Positions 1 through 8,991 of a stretch of 64,000 nt of DNA are shown here, in pieces. Both the position numbers and the translations under genes were made by a program. Under the pieces are notes generated by a model. It made no database searches, was not told the DNA's origin, and was given only the letters and a program-made list of their open reading frames with translations. The DNA is from Streptomyces mobaraensis NBRC 13819 = DSM 40847. GTDB taxonomy: Bacteria; Actinomycetota; Actinomycetes; Streptomycetales; Streptomycetaceae. The DNA lies in contig NZ_CP072827.1 in NCBI RefSeq assembly GCF_017916255.1, forward strand, positions 1,116,001 through 1,180,000, read 5' to 3'. Every line of letters starts with the position of its first letter. The first letter of the stretch is position 1.

Positions 1-254
1 GCCGGGTCGAACAGGGCGACGCTGGTGTAGGCGCCCTGGGCGGCCAGGGTGCGGAGGAGGGCGTCCACGTGCCGCAGGTAGCCGGGGTGGTCGTCGAAGC
101 CGAAGCTGGTGTAGCGCCGCATGGCGGCGAAGTCGCGTTCGTCCGCCAGGACGGCGATGGTGCCGGGTACTTCTCTGCGCAGTCGTCGGCGTGCGCTCCG
201 CCGGGCACGGGTGTCGTCGGTGTGTGCGGTGTCGGGCCGCGTCGTGTGCGCCAT
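1..254 (-). CDS. Unrecognised protein, N-terminal part (runs off the window)
   Basis: The gene begins at an ATG at 254 and is open to base 1, so only the first 84 residues are visible. A good ribosome binding site (GGGGGAG, 7 bases before the ATG) supports this start. The visible protein has a basic, disordered first 30 residues (many Arg/Asp/Thr), then a folded-looking stretch with Phe, Tyr and Leu (…FAAMRRYTSFGFDDHPGYL…). I do not recognise the family. It is transcribed leftward, in the same direction as the acetoacetyl-CoA synthetase upstream, with about 90 bp between them. Its own promoter could lie in that gap (TACTCT-type -10 in the 285-300 region, reading leftward), which would make it a separate transcript. 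Confidence 0.7.
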   Translation of the reverse strand, partial: MAHTTRPDTAHTDDTRARRSARRRLRREVPGTIAVLADERDFAAMRRYTSFGFDDHPGYLRHVDALLRTLAAQGAYTSVALFDP

Positions 255-345
255 GTTTCCCACTCCCCCTCAGCGCGGTTACCAATGCTCACTCAGAGTA
301 GTCGAGGGCACTGACAACGGCGCCGGGGGCGGGCGGGGGCGGTGG

Positions 346-2358
346 TCAGCCCTGGCGGCGGCGCCGGCCGAGGTCCGCGTAGAACGCAAGCAGCGCGGGG
401 TTGTCGACGGAGCCGGGGTTGACGGCCTGTTCGAGGGGAGTGCCCTGGAGGAGGCGCTTGACCGGGACCTCGATGCGCTTGCCGGTGAGCGTGTGGGGGA
501 TGGCCTCGACGGCTATGACCTCGTCGGGGACGTGTCGCGGGGAGAGCTGTTGGCGGATGGTCCGCTTGATGCGGTCGAGGAGCGCGTCGTCCAGGGTGGT
601 GCCGGGGGCGAGGTGCACGAAGAGGGGCATCCAGTAGCCGCCGTCGGGTTCCTCGACGCCGATGACCAGGGATTCCCGGATCTCCGGGAGCCGTTCGACG
701 GCCTCGTAGATGTCGGCGGAGCCCATGCGGACGCCCTGCCGGTTGAGGGTGGAGTCGGAGCGTCCGTGGACGACGACGGTGCCGCGGGAGGTGAGGGTGA
801 TCCAGTCGCCGTGCCGCCAGACGCCGGGGAACGTCTCGAAGTAGCTCTCGCGGTAGCGCCGGCCGTCGGGGTCGTTCCAGAAGCGGAGGGGCATGGACGG
901 CAGGGGCGCGGCGACGATCAGTTCCCCGACCTCGTCGACGACGGGCTTGCCCTGCTCGTCCCATGCCCGGAGGTCGGTGCCGAGGCAGGGGGCCTGGAGT
1001 TCGCCGACGTACACCGGGAGGGTGGGGACGGCGCCGGCGAAGCAGCTGCAGACGTCGGTGCCGCCGCTGACGGAGGCGATCCACATGTCCTCGGCGACCG
1101 CGTCGTGGATCCACCGGAAGCCGTCCGGCGGCAGCGGGGAGCCGGTGGTGGCGACGCAGCGGACGCGGGAGAGGTCGAGGTCGCGGCCGGGGTGGAGGCC
1201 GGCCTTGCGGCAGGCCATCACGTACGCGGCGGAGGTGCCGAACAGGGTGGCGCCGGTGCGTTCGGCGACCCGCCACTGGGCGGCGGTGTCGGGGTGGCCG
1301 GGGCTGCCGTCGTAGAGGACGACGGTGGCGCCGACGAGGAGGCCGGAGACGAGGAAGTTCCACATCATCCAGCCGGTGGAGGTGTACCAGAAGAAGCGGT
1401 CGCCGGGGCCGAGGTCACAGTGCAGGGAGAGCTGCTTGAGGTGTTCGAGGAGGATGCCGCCCTGGGACTGGACGATGGCCTTGGGCAGGCCGGTGGTGCC
1501 GGAGGAGTAGAGGACCCACAGCGGGTGGTCGAAGGGCACCTGCTCGAAGACCGGCTCGACGTCGCCCGAGGTCAGCTCGTCCCATTCCAGGGCGCCCTCG
1601 GGGGCGGGGGTGCCCAGCAGCGGGATGTGGACGACGGCGCGCAGGGTGGGCAGGCCGGCGCGGAGTTCGGCGACGGTGTCGGCGCGTTCGTGGCGCTTGC
1701 CGCCGTAGTGGTAGCCGTCGACGGTGAACAGGACGACGGGTTCGACCTGCTGGAAGCGGTCGAGGACGCTGCGGGCGCCGAAGTCGGGGGCGCAGGACGT
1801 CCAGACGGCGCCGACGGCGGCGGTGGCGAGGAAGGCGACGACGGCCTGGGGGATGTTGGGCAGGTAGCCGCTGATCCGGTCGCCGGGGCGGACGCCGAGG
1901 CGGCGGAGCTCGGCGGCCAGGGAGCCGACCCGGGTGCGGAGTTCGGCCCAGGTGACGGGGCGCGGGTCGAGGGTCTCGTCGGTGTGCAGCAGGGCCGGTC
2001 CGGCGGCGCGGGCGGGGTCCTCGGCGGTGCGCAGGGCGTGTTCGGCGTAGTTGAGGGTGGCGCCGGGGAACCAGACGGCGCCGGGCATGGACGCGTCGGC
2101 CAGCACCCGCTCGTACGGCCGGGAGAACCGTACGTCGCACCACTCGGCGACGGCCTGCCAGAAGGGCTCGGGCGCGGCGACGGACCAGCGGTGGAGGGCG
2201 GCGTAGCTCGCCTCGGGGTCGCCGGGGACGGGCGCGGGGGCGCCGTGCCGTTCGGCGGCGCGGGCGTGGAAGCGGGTGACCTGGGCACGGGCGACGCGGT
2301 CGGCGTCCGGCCGCCAGAGCGGCGTCGGCTGGTCGGCGTGGTGCGGTGCGGTGGTCAT
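346..2358 (-). CDS. Acetoacetyl-CoA synthetase (acetoacetate-CoA ligase)
   Basis: This 670-aa ANL-superfamily adenylating enzyme is of the acetoacetate-CoA ligase type: it activates acetoacetate with ATP and transfers it to CoA in the cytoplasm. The order is an N-terminal acetyl-CoA-synthetase-like cap (about 40-100, with PGATLNYAEHAL), the ATP/AMP P-loop YSSGTTGLPK at 284-293, the STGWMMWN motif near 327-334, the SGGTD motif in the middle, the hinge region HGDWI…HGRSDSTLNRQGVRMG, and the catalytic Lys627 in LTGKRIEVPVK. All key motifs are present and the length (~650-670) is usual. The ATG start has GGGAGC 7 bases upstream. It is divergent from the GH31 gene with a 217-bp gap. Acetoacetate use feeds acetyl-CoA and polyketide precursor pools. 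Propionate or other short acids are possible alternatives, but the acetoacetate subfamily fits best. Confidence 0.93.
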   Translation of the reverse strand: MTTAPHHADQPTPLWRPDADRVARAQVTRFHARAAERHGAPAPVPGDPEASYAALHRWSVAAPEPFWQAVAEWCDVRFSRPYERVLADASMPGAVWFPGATLNYAEHALRTAEDPARAAGPALLHTDETLDPRPVTWAELRTRVGSLAAELRRLGVRPGDRISGYLPNIPQAVVAFLATAAVGAVWTSCAPDFGARSVLDRFQQVEPVVLFTVDGYHYGGKRHERADTVAELRAGLPTLRAVVHIPLLGTPAPEGALEWDELTSGDVEPVFEQVPFDHPLWVLYSSGTTGLPKAIVQSQGGILLEHLKQLSLHCDLGPGDRFFWYTSTGWMMWNFLVSGLLVGATVVLYDGSPGHPDTAAQWRVAERTGATLFGTSAAYVMACRKAGLHPGRDLDLSRVRCVATTGSPLPPDGFRWIHDAVAEDMWIASVSGGTDVCSCFAGAVPTLPVYVGELQAPCLGTDLRAWDEQGKPVVDEVGELIVAAPLPSMPLRFWNDPDGRRYRESYFETFPGVWRHGDWITLTSRGTVVVHGRSDSTLNRQGVRMGSADIYEAVERLPEIRESLVIGVEEPDGGYWMPLFVHLAPGTTLDDALLDRIKRTIRQQLSPRHVPDEVIAVEAIPHTLTGKRIEVPVKRLLQGTPLEQAVNPGSVDNPALLAFYADLGRRRRQG

Positions 2359-2575
2359 CGTGGCTGCTCCCGGCTGTACGCGTCGTGGGCGTGGCCGCCG
2401 TGCGGCGGGTTCCCGGGGTGTGGGCCGGCGCGCGCGGCTGACGAGGACGATGCCATGTGATCGTCTTCCGCACCAGGGGTGTCGGGCCGTGCCGCCGCGA
2501 GGCGTCGGTCACCGCCGGGTGAACGGGCGGCGAACCCGCTCCGTCCGGCGGGGTGCCGGTGGCAGGGTGAACGCC

Positions 2576-4939
2576 ATGGATGCGCATGACCTGGGACGGT
2601 CGGTCAAATGGGTGACGTCGTTCAGGACGGTGGGGGCGGCGCGGGTGCTGCGGTCGGTGCGGGCCGCGTGGTGGCGGCGGCGGGTGGACGCCGCGGAGGC
2701 GCCGGGGCCGGTGGCCGAGCGGGCGCGGGTGCCCGGTCCGGCCCTCGGGGCGGATCCGGAGCCGGGCGGCGGGGTGGTGCGGTTCGCCCGGTCGTCGCTG
2801 CGGGTGCGGGTGGCGGCCGGGGGCGCGGTGTTCTGCGGGTGGGACGGCGCGGCGCCGGAACCGTCGTACGCCCTGGCGGGCCCGGTGCCGGAGGTGGACG
2901 AGCGGGTGGTGCTGGAGCCGGACACGGACGGCGGCTGGCGGGTGGTGTCGGAGCGGCTGCTGGTGGTGGTGTCACGGCACGGGGCGGTGGAGGTGCGGAC
3001 GCCGGGCGGGGTGATGCTGCGGCGTGACCAGCCGCCGCGCTGGTGGGATCCGGTGGACGCGGCGGCCGATCGGGCGGGGCCGCGGTGGACGCAGCGGTCG
3101 GAGGTGCCGGCGGACGCCCGGTTCTTCGGCCTGGGCGGCCGGTCGGCGGGGCCCCGGCTGCGCGAGGGCGCGTACCGGCTGTGGAACACCGACCCCGGGG
3201 GTTCGTTCGAGCCGGGGGACGATCCGCTGTACCTCACCATGCCGGTGCAGCTGGTGGTGGCGGACGCGGGCACGCACCTGGTCTTCCACGACAACTCCTG
3301 GGACGGGCGGGTGCTGCTGTGGGAGGGCGAGGAGGGTGCCGGTTCGGGGCACGACCGGCCGGGCCGCTGCGAGCTGCGGATGACCGGGGGGCCGCTGCGG
3401 TACTGGGTGGTCGCGGGCACCCCGGCGCGGGTGCTGCGCGGCTGGGCGGGGCTGACCGGGGGTGCCGCGGTGCCGCCCGCCTGGGCGCTGGGGCACCACC
3501 ACGCGCGGTGGGGGTTCGGCAGCGAGGCGGAGGTGCGGCGGGTGGTGGCCGGGTACCGGGAGCGGGGGCTGCCGCTGTCGGCCGTGCACCTGGACATCGA
3601 CCACTACCGGGGCCACCGGGTGTTCACGGTGGACCGGGAGCGGTTCCCCGACCTGCCCGGGCTCTCCGCCGAGCTCCGGAAGGACGGCGTCCGGCTGGTG
3701 TCCATCGTCGATCCGGGGGTGAAGGCCGAGCCCGGCTGGGAGGTGTACGAGGCGGGCGCGGCGGCCGGCGCGTTCGTCCGGGACGGCCGGGGGCGGCCGG
3801 TGCGCGGCGAGGTGTGGGCGGGCACGTCGGTCTTCCCGGACTTCACCGATCCGGCGGTGCGCCGCTGGTGGGGCGGCCTCTACGCGGAACGGCTGGCGGA
3901 AGGGTTCGCCGGGTTCTGGCACGACATGAACGAGCCGGCGGCGTTCGCGGCGTTCGGCGAGCACACCCTGCCGCGGTCGGCGCGGCACGCGCTGGAGGGC
4001 CGGGGCGGCGACCACCGGGAGGCGCACAACGTGTACGCGCTGGCCATGGCGCGGGCCGGGTACGAGGCGCTGCGCGAACTGCGGCCGGACGAGCGGCCGT
4101 TCCTGTTCTCGCGGTCGGGCTGGGCGGGGCTGCAGCGGTACGGGGGGACGTGGTCGGGCGATGTGACGACGGGCTGGCCGGGGCTGCGGGCGTCGTTGTC
4201 GCTGGTGCTGGGGCTGGGGTTGTGCGGGGTGCCGTTCTCGGGTCCTGACGTGGGCGGGTTCACGGGTTCGCCGTCGCCGGAGCTGTATCTGCGGTGGTTC
4301 CAACTGGGCTCTTACCTGCCGCTGTTCCGTACGCACGCGGCGATCTCGGCGGGGCGCCGGGAGCCGTGGGAGTTCGGCCCGGAGGTGCTGGAGCACGCGG
4401 GGGCGGCGCTGCGGGAGCGGATGCGGCTGCTGCCCTACTTCGTCACGCTGGCCCACCGGGCGCGGGTGACGGGCGCGCCGTACGTCCGTCCGGTGTGGTG
4501 GCGCTCGCCGGAGGACCGGGCGCTGCGGGACTGCGAGGACGCGTTCCTGCTCGGGGACGCGCTGCTGGTGGCGCCGGTCCTGGAGCCGGGGGCCGACCGG
4601 CGGGCGGTGCGGCTGCCACGCGGCCGCTGGTACGACACGGCGACGGGCCGCCCGCACGAGGGCCCCGGCCAGGTGCTTCTCGACGCGCCGCTCGCCCGGA
4701 TCCCGGTCCTCGCGCGGGCGGGGGCGGTGCTTCCGGTGGCGGGCGCGGACGGCGGGGTGGAACTGGAGGTGTGGGCCCCGGCGGCGGGCCGGACGGGCGG
4801 CGGGGTGCTGGTCGTCGAGGACGGCGGGGAGGAGGCCGAGGTGGTGCGGTTCACGACCGGGTGGCGGGACGGCGTGGTGATGGTGGAACGGGAGGGAGCG
4901 GCGGAGGTGGGGTTTCCGGTGCGGGTGCGGGGGGTGTAG
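2576..4939 (+). CDS. Glycoside hydrolase family 31 (alpha-glucosidase type)
   Basis: A 787-aa retaining alpha-glycosidase of GH31. An N-terminal beta-sandwich (to about residue 290) precedes the (beta/alpha)8 barrel. The nucleophile signature WHDMNEP places Asp450 as catalytic nucleophile, and WSGD places Asp529 as acid/base. The upstream GHHHARWGF and HLDIDHYRGHRVFTVD motifs also fit the family. There is no signal peptide, so it probably acts in the cytoplasm on imported alpha-glucosides. The ATG at 2576 is preferred to earlier in-frame starts because AGGGTG lies just upstream and the sequence before it has no family similarity. The true substrate (maltose, isomaltose, xylosides) cannot be read from sequence. 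It converges on the conservon genes across a GC-rich spacer. Confidence 0.92.
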   Translation: MDAHDLGRSVKWVTSFRTVGAARVLRSVRAAWWRRRVDAAEAPGPVAERARVPGPALGADPEPGGGVVRFARSSLRVRVAAGGAVFCGWDGAAPEPSYALAGPVPEVDERVVLEPDTDGGWRVVSERLLVVVSRHGAVEVRTPGGVMLRRDQPPRWWDPVDAAADRAGPRWTQRSEVPADARFFGLGGRSAGPRLREGAYRLWNTDPGGSFEPGDDPLYLTMPVQLVVADAGTHLVFHDNSWDGRVLLWEGEEGAGSGHDRPGRCELRMTGGPLRYWVVAGTPARVLRGWAGLTGGAAVPPAWALGHHHARWGFGSEAEVRRVVAGYRERGLPLSAVHLDIDHYRGHRVFTVDRERFPDLPGLSAELRKDGVRLVSIVDPGVKAEPGWEVYEAGAAAGAFVRDGRGRPVRGEVWAGTSVFPDFTDPAVRRWWGGLYAERLAEGFAGFWHDMNEPAAFAAFGEHTLPRSARHALEGRGGDHREAHNVYALAMARAGYEALRELRPDERPFLFSRSGWAGLQRYGGTWSGDVTTGWPGLRASLSLVLGLGLCGVPFSGPDVGGFTGSPSPELYLRWFQLGSYLPLFRTHAAISAGRREPWEFGPEVLEHAGAALRERMRLLPYFVTLAHRARVTGAPYVRPVWWRSPEDRALRDCEDAFLLGDALLVAPVLEPGADRRAVRLPRGRWYDTATGRPHEGPGQVLLDAPLARIPVLARAGAVLPVAGADGGVELEVWAPAAGRTGGGVLVVEDGGEEAEVVRFTTGWRDGVVMVEREGAAEVGFPVRVRGV

Positions 4940-5267
4940 GGGGCGGGGGTCGACCGGGCGGCCGGGGCCGGGCGTCCAGGCGGACGGACGTCGGGGGCGG
5001 GCGGTCGGGCCGACCGGCCAAGGGCCGGCCGGCGGCGGGGTCCGCGCGCCGTCCGAGGGCGACCGCCGGGCCGGGTCCGTCCCATGCGGGTCCCCGCCCG
5101 GCCGCGCCCGGGGCCGTCGCCGCGTGGAGCCGTCCGTCGTCCCGCCGCGGTCCGCTGTCGCCGGGCGTGCGGGCTCCGGGTCGGCCGGCCGGAGTCGGTG
5201 ACCCTCGCGGGTCTTCCGGAGGCGGGGCGCTGCCCCGGCCGTCCCCGTCGCGCGCCGCGCGCCCGTC
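4940..5267. other. Intergenic region between convergent GH31 and cvnC
   Basis: This 328-bp, very GC-rich stretch lies where cvnD, the conservon GTPase, would normally follow cvnC. I looked for the P-loop (GxxGxGKT) of a CvnD GTPase on the leftward strand and found none, and the space is too short for an intact ~190-aa CvnD. The only structure I can support is the hairpin at 5009-5033. Confidence 0.6.
5009..5033 (+). terminator. Terminator-like hairpin after GH31 gene
   Basis: Arms 5009-5019 and 5023-5033 pair over 11 bp with one mismatch, closing a three-base AAG loop, about 70 bases past the GH31 stop. There is no T-run, which is usual for Streptomyces. Confidence 0.45.
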
Positions 5268-5687
5268 TCACAGCGTGCGCAAGCCGTTGATCACCAGCCG
5301 GAGGATGCTCTCGTCGGGCGGTTCCGCCGGGGGGATCGGCCGGTCGACGCGGACGATGCCGGCTTCGAAGAGGTCGCCGACGAGGACGCGGACGACGCCG
5401 GAGGGGAGGCCGAGGCGGTCGGTGAGTTCCGCGACGGAGCGGGGGTCCTCGGCCGTGAGCTCCGCGATGCGGAGGTGTTCGGGGCCGAGCCGGTCGTCGG
5501 TGCCGTCGGGGGACCGCACGGCGATGACGAACGCCGTGCGGTCGAGCCGGTGCTGCCCGGCGCCCCGGGTGCGTCCACGGGTCATGGTGTACGGGCGGAC
5601 CACCGGGCCCGCCGCGTCGTCGTACCAGTGCTGCGGCTCTCCGGTCCTGTCAGGGGTCCCGCCGTCTCCGGCCCTCCGTCCGGTCAT
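5268..5687 (-). CDS. cvnC: Conservon protein CvnC (DUF742)
   Basis: A 139-aa DUF742 protein, the third component of Streptomyces conservons. These systems are membrane-associated complexes resembling eukaryotic G-protein-coupled signalling (CvnA sensor, CvnB roadblock, CvnC DUF742, CvnD GTPase). The N-terminus carries the usual VVRPYTMTRGRT motif, and the middle and C-terminus form the winged-helix-like part (PEHLRIAELTAEDPRSVAEL, then SGVVRVLVGDLFEAGIV). Its start overlaps the cvnB stop by 4 bp (ATGA at 5684-5687), so the two are translationally coupled. The next gene should be cvnD, but only a spacer and the convergent GH31 gene follow. Confidence 0.92.
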   Translation of the reverse strand: MTGRRAGDGGTPDRTGEPQHWYDDAAGPVVRPYTMTRGRTRGAGQHRLDRTAFVIAVRSPDGTDDRLGPEHLRIAELTAEDPRSVAELTDRLGLPSGVVRVLVGDLFEAGIVRVDRPIPPAEPPDESILRLVINGLRTL

Positions 5688-6133
5688 CCGCCGGCGGCCT
5701 CGCCGGTGCGCGGGGAGCTGGCCAGGTGGGCGCCGACGCGCTTGACGAGGAGGGTCATCTCGTAGGCGATCAGGCCGATGTCGGAGTCCGCTTCGGCGAG
5801 GACGGCGAGGGCGCTGCCCTGTCCGGCGGCGGTGACGAAGAGGAACGCGTCGTCCAGTTCGACGACGGTCTGGCGCACCTGTCCGGCGTCGAAGCGGCGG
5901 CCCACGCCCTTGGCGAGGCTGTGGAAGCCGGAGGCGACGGCGGCCAGGTGCTCGCCGTCCTCGCGGGTGAGGTCGGCGGAGGAGCCGACGGCGAGGCCGT
6001 CACCGGAGAGGACGAGGGCCTTGCGGATGGTGCCGACGCGCTCGACGAGGTCGTCGAGGAGCCAGTTGAGCTTGCCGTTGCCCGCGGGCTGTGCCGTGGC
6101 GGTGTCTGCCGACGCGTTGCGTATGGCGGTCAT
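5684..6133 (-). CDS. cvnB: Conservon protein CvnB (roadblock/LC7 domain)
   Basis: A 149-aa roadblock/LC7 protein. The domain spans about residues 20-135: LNWLLDDLVERVGTIRKALV, then LSGDGLAVGSSADL and the QTVVELDDAFLFVTAAGQ strand. In conservons this protein binds the other Cvn components and probably modulates a small Ras-like GTPase. Its ATG at 6133 overlaps the cvnA stop by 4 bp, and it in turn overlaps cvnC by 4 bp, so A-B-C form one coupled operon. The N-terminal 15 residues are a short disordered extension. Length and motifs are normal for the family. Confidence 0.93.
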   Translation of the reverse strand: MTAIRNASADTATAQPAGNGKLNWLLDDLVERVGTIRKALVLSGDGLAVGSSADLTREDGEHLAAVASGFHSLAKGVGRRFDAGQVRQTVVELDDAFLFVTAAGQGSALAVLAEADSDIGLIAYEMTLLVKRVGAHLASSPRTGEAAGG

Positions 6134-8991
6134 CGACCGTCCCTTTCGTTGGTGGTTCGTGTGCTGTCGTGCTCGGTGGGGTGCGGGGCGTCCGCCCGGC
6201 CGCGCTGCCATCCCCGTTGCAGGGACGTCATGCGGGCGCGGACCTCCTCGGGGTCGCGCGCGGTCTCGTGATCGGCCGGCTCGGCGGCGGTCCGGCGGGA
6301 TTCCCTGGCGAGGTTCTCCCGGACGAGGGGGGCGAGGCCGGCCTGGCGGACGCGGCGGGGCAGTCCGGTGGGCGGGGTGGGTTCGTCCAGGAGGTCCGGG
6401 AGGTTCGGAAGGTCCGGGAGGTCCGGGAGGTCCTGGCGATCCGGGATGCCCGAGGGTCCTGAGGGGCCCGGGCGATCGGAACGGTCCGAACGGTCGGCTC
6501 GATCGGCTGGGTCGGCTCGGTCCGCTCGGTCGCGGCGGTCCGTGGCGTCGGCGCGTTCGGCGCGGTCCGTGCGGTCGGCCACCGGGCGGCCGTGGTCCGA
6601 GACCAGCACCGGGGGCCGGGGGCGGCGCGGCAGCCCGCCGGGCGTTTCCCGGCCCGCCGTTCCGCGGCCGTCCGGGGTGCCGTGGGTGCCGGAGCCGGGG
6701 CGCCGGTCGGGGCCGCGGGAGCCGAACGCCGGGGCGGGGGCCGCGGGGCGGCGGGCGGGCGGCTGGTCGGCCGGGCGGTCGTGGACGGGCGCGTCGAGCG
6801 GAACCCGGGACTTCCAGGGCTCCCGCGGGGTGCGCGCGTCGAGGGGGCGGCGTGCGTCCCGCGGGCCGCGTGGCGCGAGCGGGGCGTCCGTGCCCAGCAG
6901 ATCAGCGCCCAGCGGACCGGCGCCCAGCGGGTCCGCGTCCACCGGGACCGCGTCCCGCACATCGAGTTTCTCGAGGGGCGAGAGCGGCGGCTCCAGCTCG
7001 ACCGGCCCGTCCTTGCGGGCCGCCTTCCGGGCCCGCGCCCCCGGGGCGGCGTCCTTCGGCGGCGCCTCGTCGAAGAGCGCGGCGGGGATCAGGACGACCG
7101 CGGTGGTGCCGCCGTAGGGCGAGGGCTGGAGCGAGACCCGCACGCCCTGGCGGCGGGCGAGCCGGCTGACGACGAACAGGCCGAGCCGGTCGGTGTCGGA
7201 GAGGTCGAACTCGGGCGCCTCCGCGAGGCCGAGGTTGGCCTCCAGCAGGGCGTCCGGGCTCATGCCGAGGCCGCGGTCGTGGATTTCGAGGGTGAAGCCG
7301 TTGGGCACCCGCTCGCCGACGACCTGCACGGCGGTGTGCGGCGGCGAGAAGACCGTGGCGTTCTCCAGGAGTTCCGCCAGCAGATGCGTCAGGTCGGCCA
7401 CGGCCGGGCCCTGGACGGCCAGCGGCGGCAGCCGGCGCAGCTCGATCCGCTCGTACGCCTCGACCTCGGAGACGGCGGCGCGGACGACGTCCATCAGCTG
7501 GACGGGCTTGCGCCACTGGCGGGAGGGGGTGGCGCCGGAGAGGATCACCAGGCCCTCGGCATGCCGGCGCATGCGCGTGGTGAGGTGGTCGAGGCGGAAG
7601 AGGTCGGCGAGTTCGTCGGCGTCCTCGGTGCGGCGCTCCATGGTGTCGAGCAGCGCGAGCTGACGGTGCAGCAGCACCTGGGAGCGGCGGGCGATGTTGA
7701 CGAAGACGTCCGACACGCCCCGGCGCATTTCGGCCTGTTTCACGGCGGCCTCGACGGCGGCGCGCTGGAGGGAGTTGAGGGCCCGGCCGACCTGGCCGAG
7801 TTCGTCGGGCGGGTACTCCAGGCGCGGCGCCTCGGTCTCGACGTCGACCTGTTCGCCGGCGGCGAGGCGGCGCAGGACGGCGGGCAGGCGGACGCCGGAG
7901 ACCTCGTGGGCCTCGCGGCGGAGCTGCCGGAGGTCCCTGACGAGTCCGCGGCCGACGCGCCAGGAGACGACGACCGAGCAGACGAGGGCGGCGAGGCCGA
8001 GCACGCCGGCGACGGCGGCCTTGGTGAGGACCCAGGTGGCGACGGGTTCCAGCCGGTCCTCGTGGCGTTCCTGCGCGTCGTGGCCGAGGCGGGCGAGGTC
8101 GTCGAGGACGGTGCCGGCGGTGGCCTGCCAGCGCTTGGTGTCGAGGGCGCGGAGGGCCTTGGCGGGTCCGGCGGAGACGACGGCCTCCTCGGTGCCCTTC
8201 AGCGTCCGGGGGCTGGTGCCCCGCCAGTAGTCGTCGTAGGTCTTCTGGTCCCGGGCGGGCAGGACGGGGAGGTTGGTCGCGTAGAGGATCCTGCGCTCGG
8301 CCATGCGGTCGGCGAGCAGGCGCAGTTCGCGGGCGCTGATGGTGCGGGCGGTGAGCGCGGCGGCGAGGAGGGCGTCCTCGCGGGACAGGGACTCACGGGC
8401 GTAGGTGAGGCCCACCAGGGCGCGGCGCTGCTGTTCGAGGCCGGCGTCCTGGACGGAGCCGAGGAGGCTGAGGAAGTCGAGGTGGGGGTCGATGACCTCG
8501 TTGTACGCGAGGAAGGCGGCGTCGCGGGTGACCGTGTCGCCCGCGACCCTGGCGCGCAGGGCGCCGAGTCCGGCGAGGCGGCGTTCCATGGTGCGGAACC
8601 AGTCGGCGGCGGTGGGGCTCATGTCCTCGCGCACGTCGCCGGAGGCGCCGGAGCGGAGGGCGGCGGCGGCCCTGTCGGTGGCGCGCTGGCGGGCGCGGAG
8701 TTCGGTGAGGGCGGCGGTACGGGCGCGGGCGGCGCCGGCGCTCCGGGAGCGGGGGCCGGCGAGGACGACGAGGGCCTGGCGGCGTTCCTTCTGGAGGGCG
8801 TCGACGACGGCCTCCGTGGGGTGGCCGATTCCGCGGGTGACCTCGGCGGCGGAGAGCAGGCGGTCCGCCTCCATGCCGGTGATGACCGTGGCGAACACCC
8901 AGAGGACGGTCAGGGACACCAAGGGCACCAGCAACAGTGCCACGATCTTCCGGCGGATCGATTTCCCGCGAAAGCGCATGGCCTCCCCCAC
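6130..8991 (-). CDS. cvnA: Conservon sensor kinase-like protein CvnA
   Basis: A 953-aa membrane histidine-kinase-like protein, first gene of the conservon. A membrane segment lies at about 16-37, an extracytoplasmic nitrate/nitrite-sensor-like helical domain at about 45-300, a second membrane segment near 320-342, then a HAMP-like linker and a helical region with ARRSQVLLHRQLALLDTME. The ATPase domain carries an N-box (LLENATVFSPP) near 540 and HDRGLGMSPD. The last ~280 residues are low-complexity, Arg/Asp/Pro-rich and built on short repeats (RADRAD…, DLPDLPDLPNLPDLL). The start is the GTG at 8991. The in-frame ATG at 8979 (MRFRGKS) is an alternative, although its GGGGGAGG lies too close. In the characterised paradigm CvnA signals through CvnB/C to a CvnD GTPase, which is missing here. 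Confidence 0.9.
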   Translation of the reverse strand: MGEAMRFRGKSIRRKIVALLLVPLVSLTVLWVFATVITGMEADRLLSAAEVTRGIGHPTEAVVDALQKERRQALVVLAGPRSRSAGAARARTAALTELRARQRATDRAAAALRSGASGDVREDMSPTAADWFRTMERRLAGLGALRARVAGDTVTRDAAFLAYNEVIDPHLDFLSLLGSVQDAGLEQQRRALVGLTYARESLSREDALLAAALTARTISARELRLLADRMAERRILYATNLPVLPARDQKTYDDYWRGTSPRTLKGTEEAVVSAGPAKALRALDTKRWQATAGTVLDDLARLGHDAQERHEDRLEPVATWVLTKAAVAGVLGLAALVCSVVVSWRVGRGLVRDLRQLRREAHEVSGVRLPAVLRRLAAGEQVDVETEAPRLEYPPDELGQVGRALNSLQRAAVEAAVKQAEMRRGVSDVFVNIARRSQVLLHRQLALLDTMERRTEDADELADLFRLDHLTTRMRRHAEGLVILSGATPSRQWRKPVQLMDVVRAAVSEVEAYERIELRRLPPLAVQGPAVADLTHLLAELLENATVFSPPHTAVQVVGERVPNGFTLEIHDRGLGMSPDALLEANLGLAEAPEFDLSDTDRLGLFVVSRLARRQGVRVSLQPSPYGGTTAVVLIPAALFDEAPPKDAAPGARARKAARKDGPVELEPPLSPLEKLDVRDAVPVDADPLGAGPLGADLLGTDAPLAPRGPRDARRPLDARTPREPWKSRVPLDAPVHDRPADQPPARRPAAPAPAFGSRGPDRRPGSGTHGTPDGRGTAGRETPGGLPRRPRPPVLVSDHGRPVADRTDRAERADATDRRDRADRADPADRADRSDRSDRPGPSGPSGIPDRQDLPDLPDLPNLPDLLDEPTPPTGLPRRVRQAGLAPLVRENLARESRRTAAEPADHETARDPEEVRARMTSLQRGWQRGRADAPHPTEHDSTRTTNERDGR
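6388..6436 (-). repeat. 9-bp tandem repeats in cvnA tail (DLP repeats)
   Basis: About five imperfect units of GAGGTCCGG/GAGGTTCGG encode a run of Asp-Leu-Pro triplets in the CvnA tail. A second, more degenerate array of CGGTCGG-type units at about 6476-6580 encodes the Arg-Ala-Asp repeats. Confidence 0.75.

Noticed and set aside
121..2460. Long open frame opposite the acetoacetyl-CoA synthetase gene
   Set aside because: It is a GC-rich antisense shadow: no family similarity, Gly/Ala/Asp-rich composition, and the opposite strand carries a gene with all motifs intact.
4940..5267. Possible cvnD remnant after cvnC
   Set aside because: I found no P-loop or other GTPase motif on the relevant strand, and the space is too short for an intact gene.
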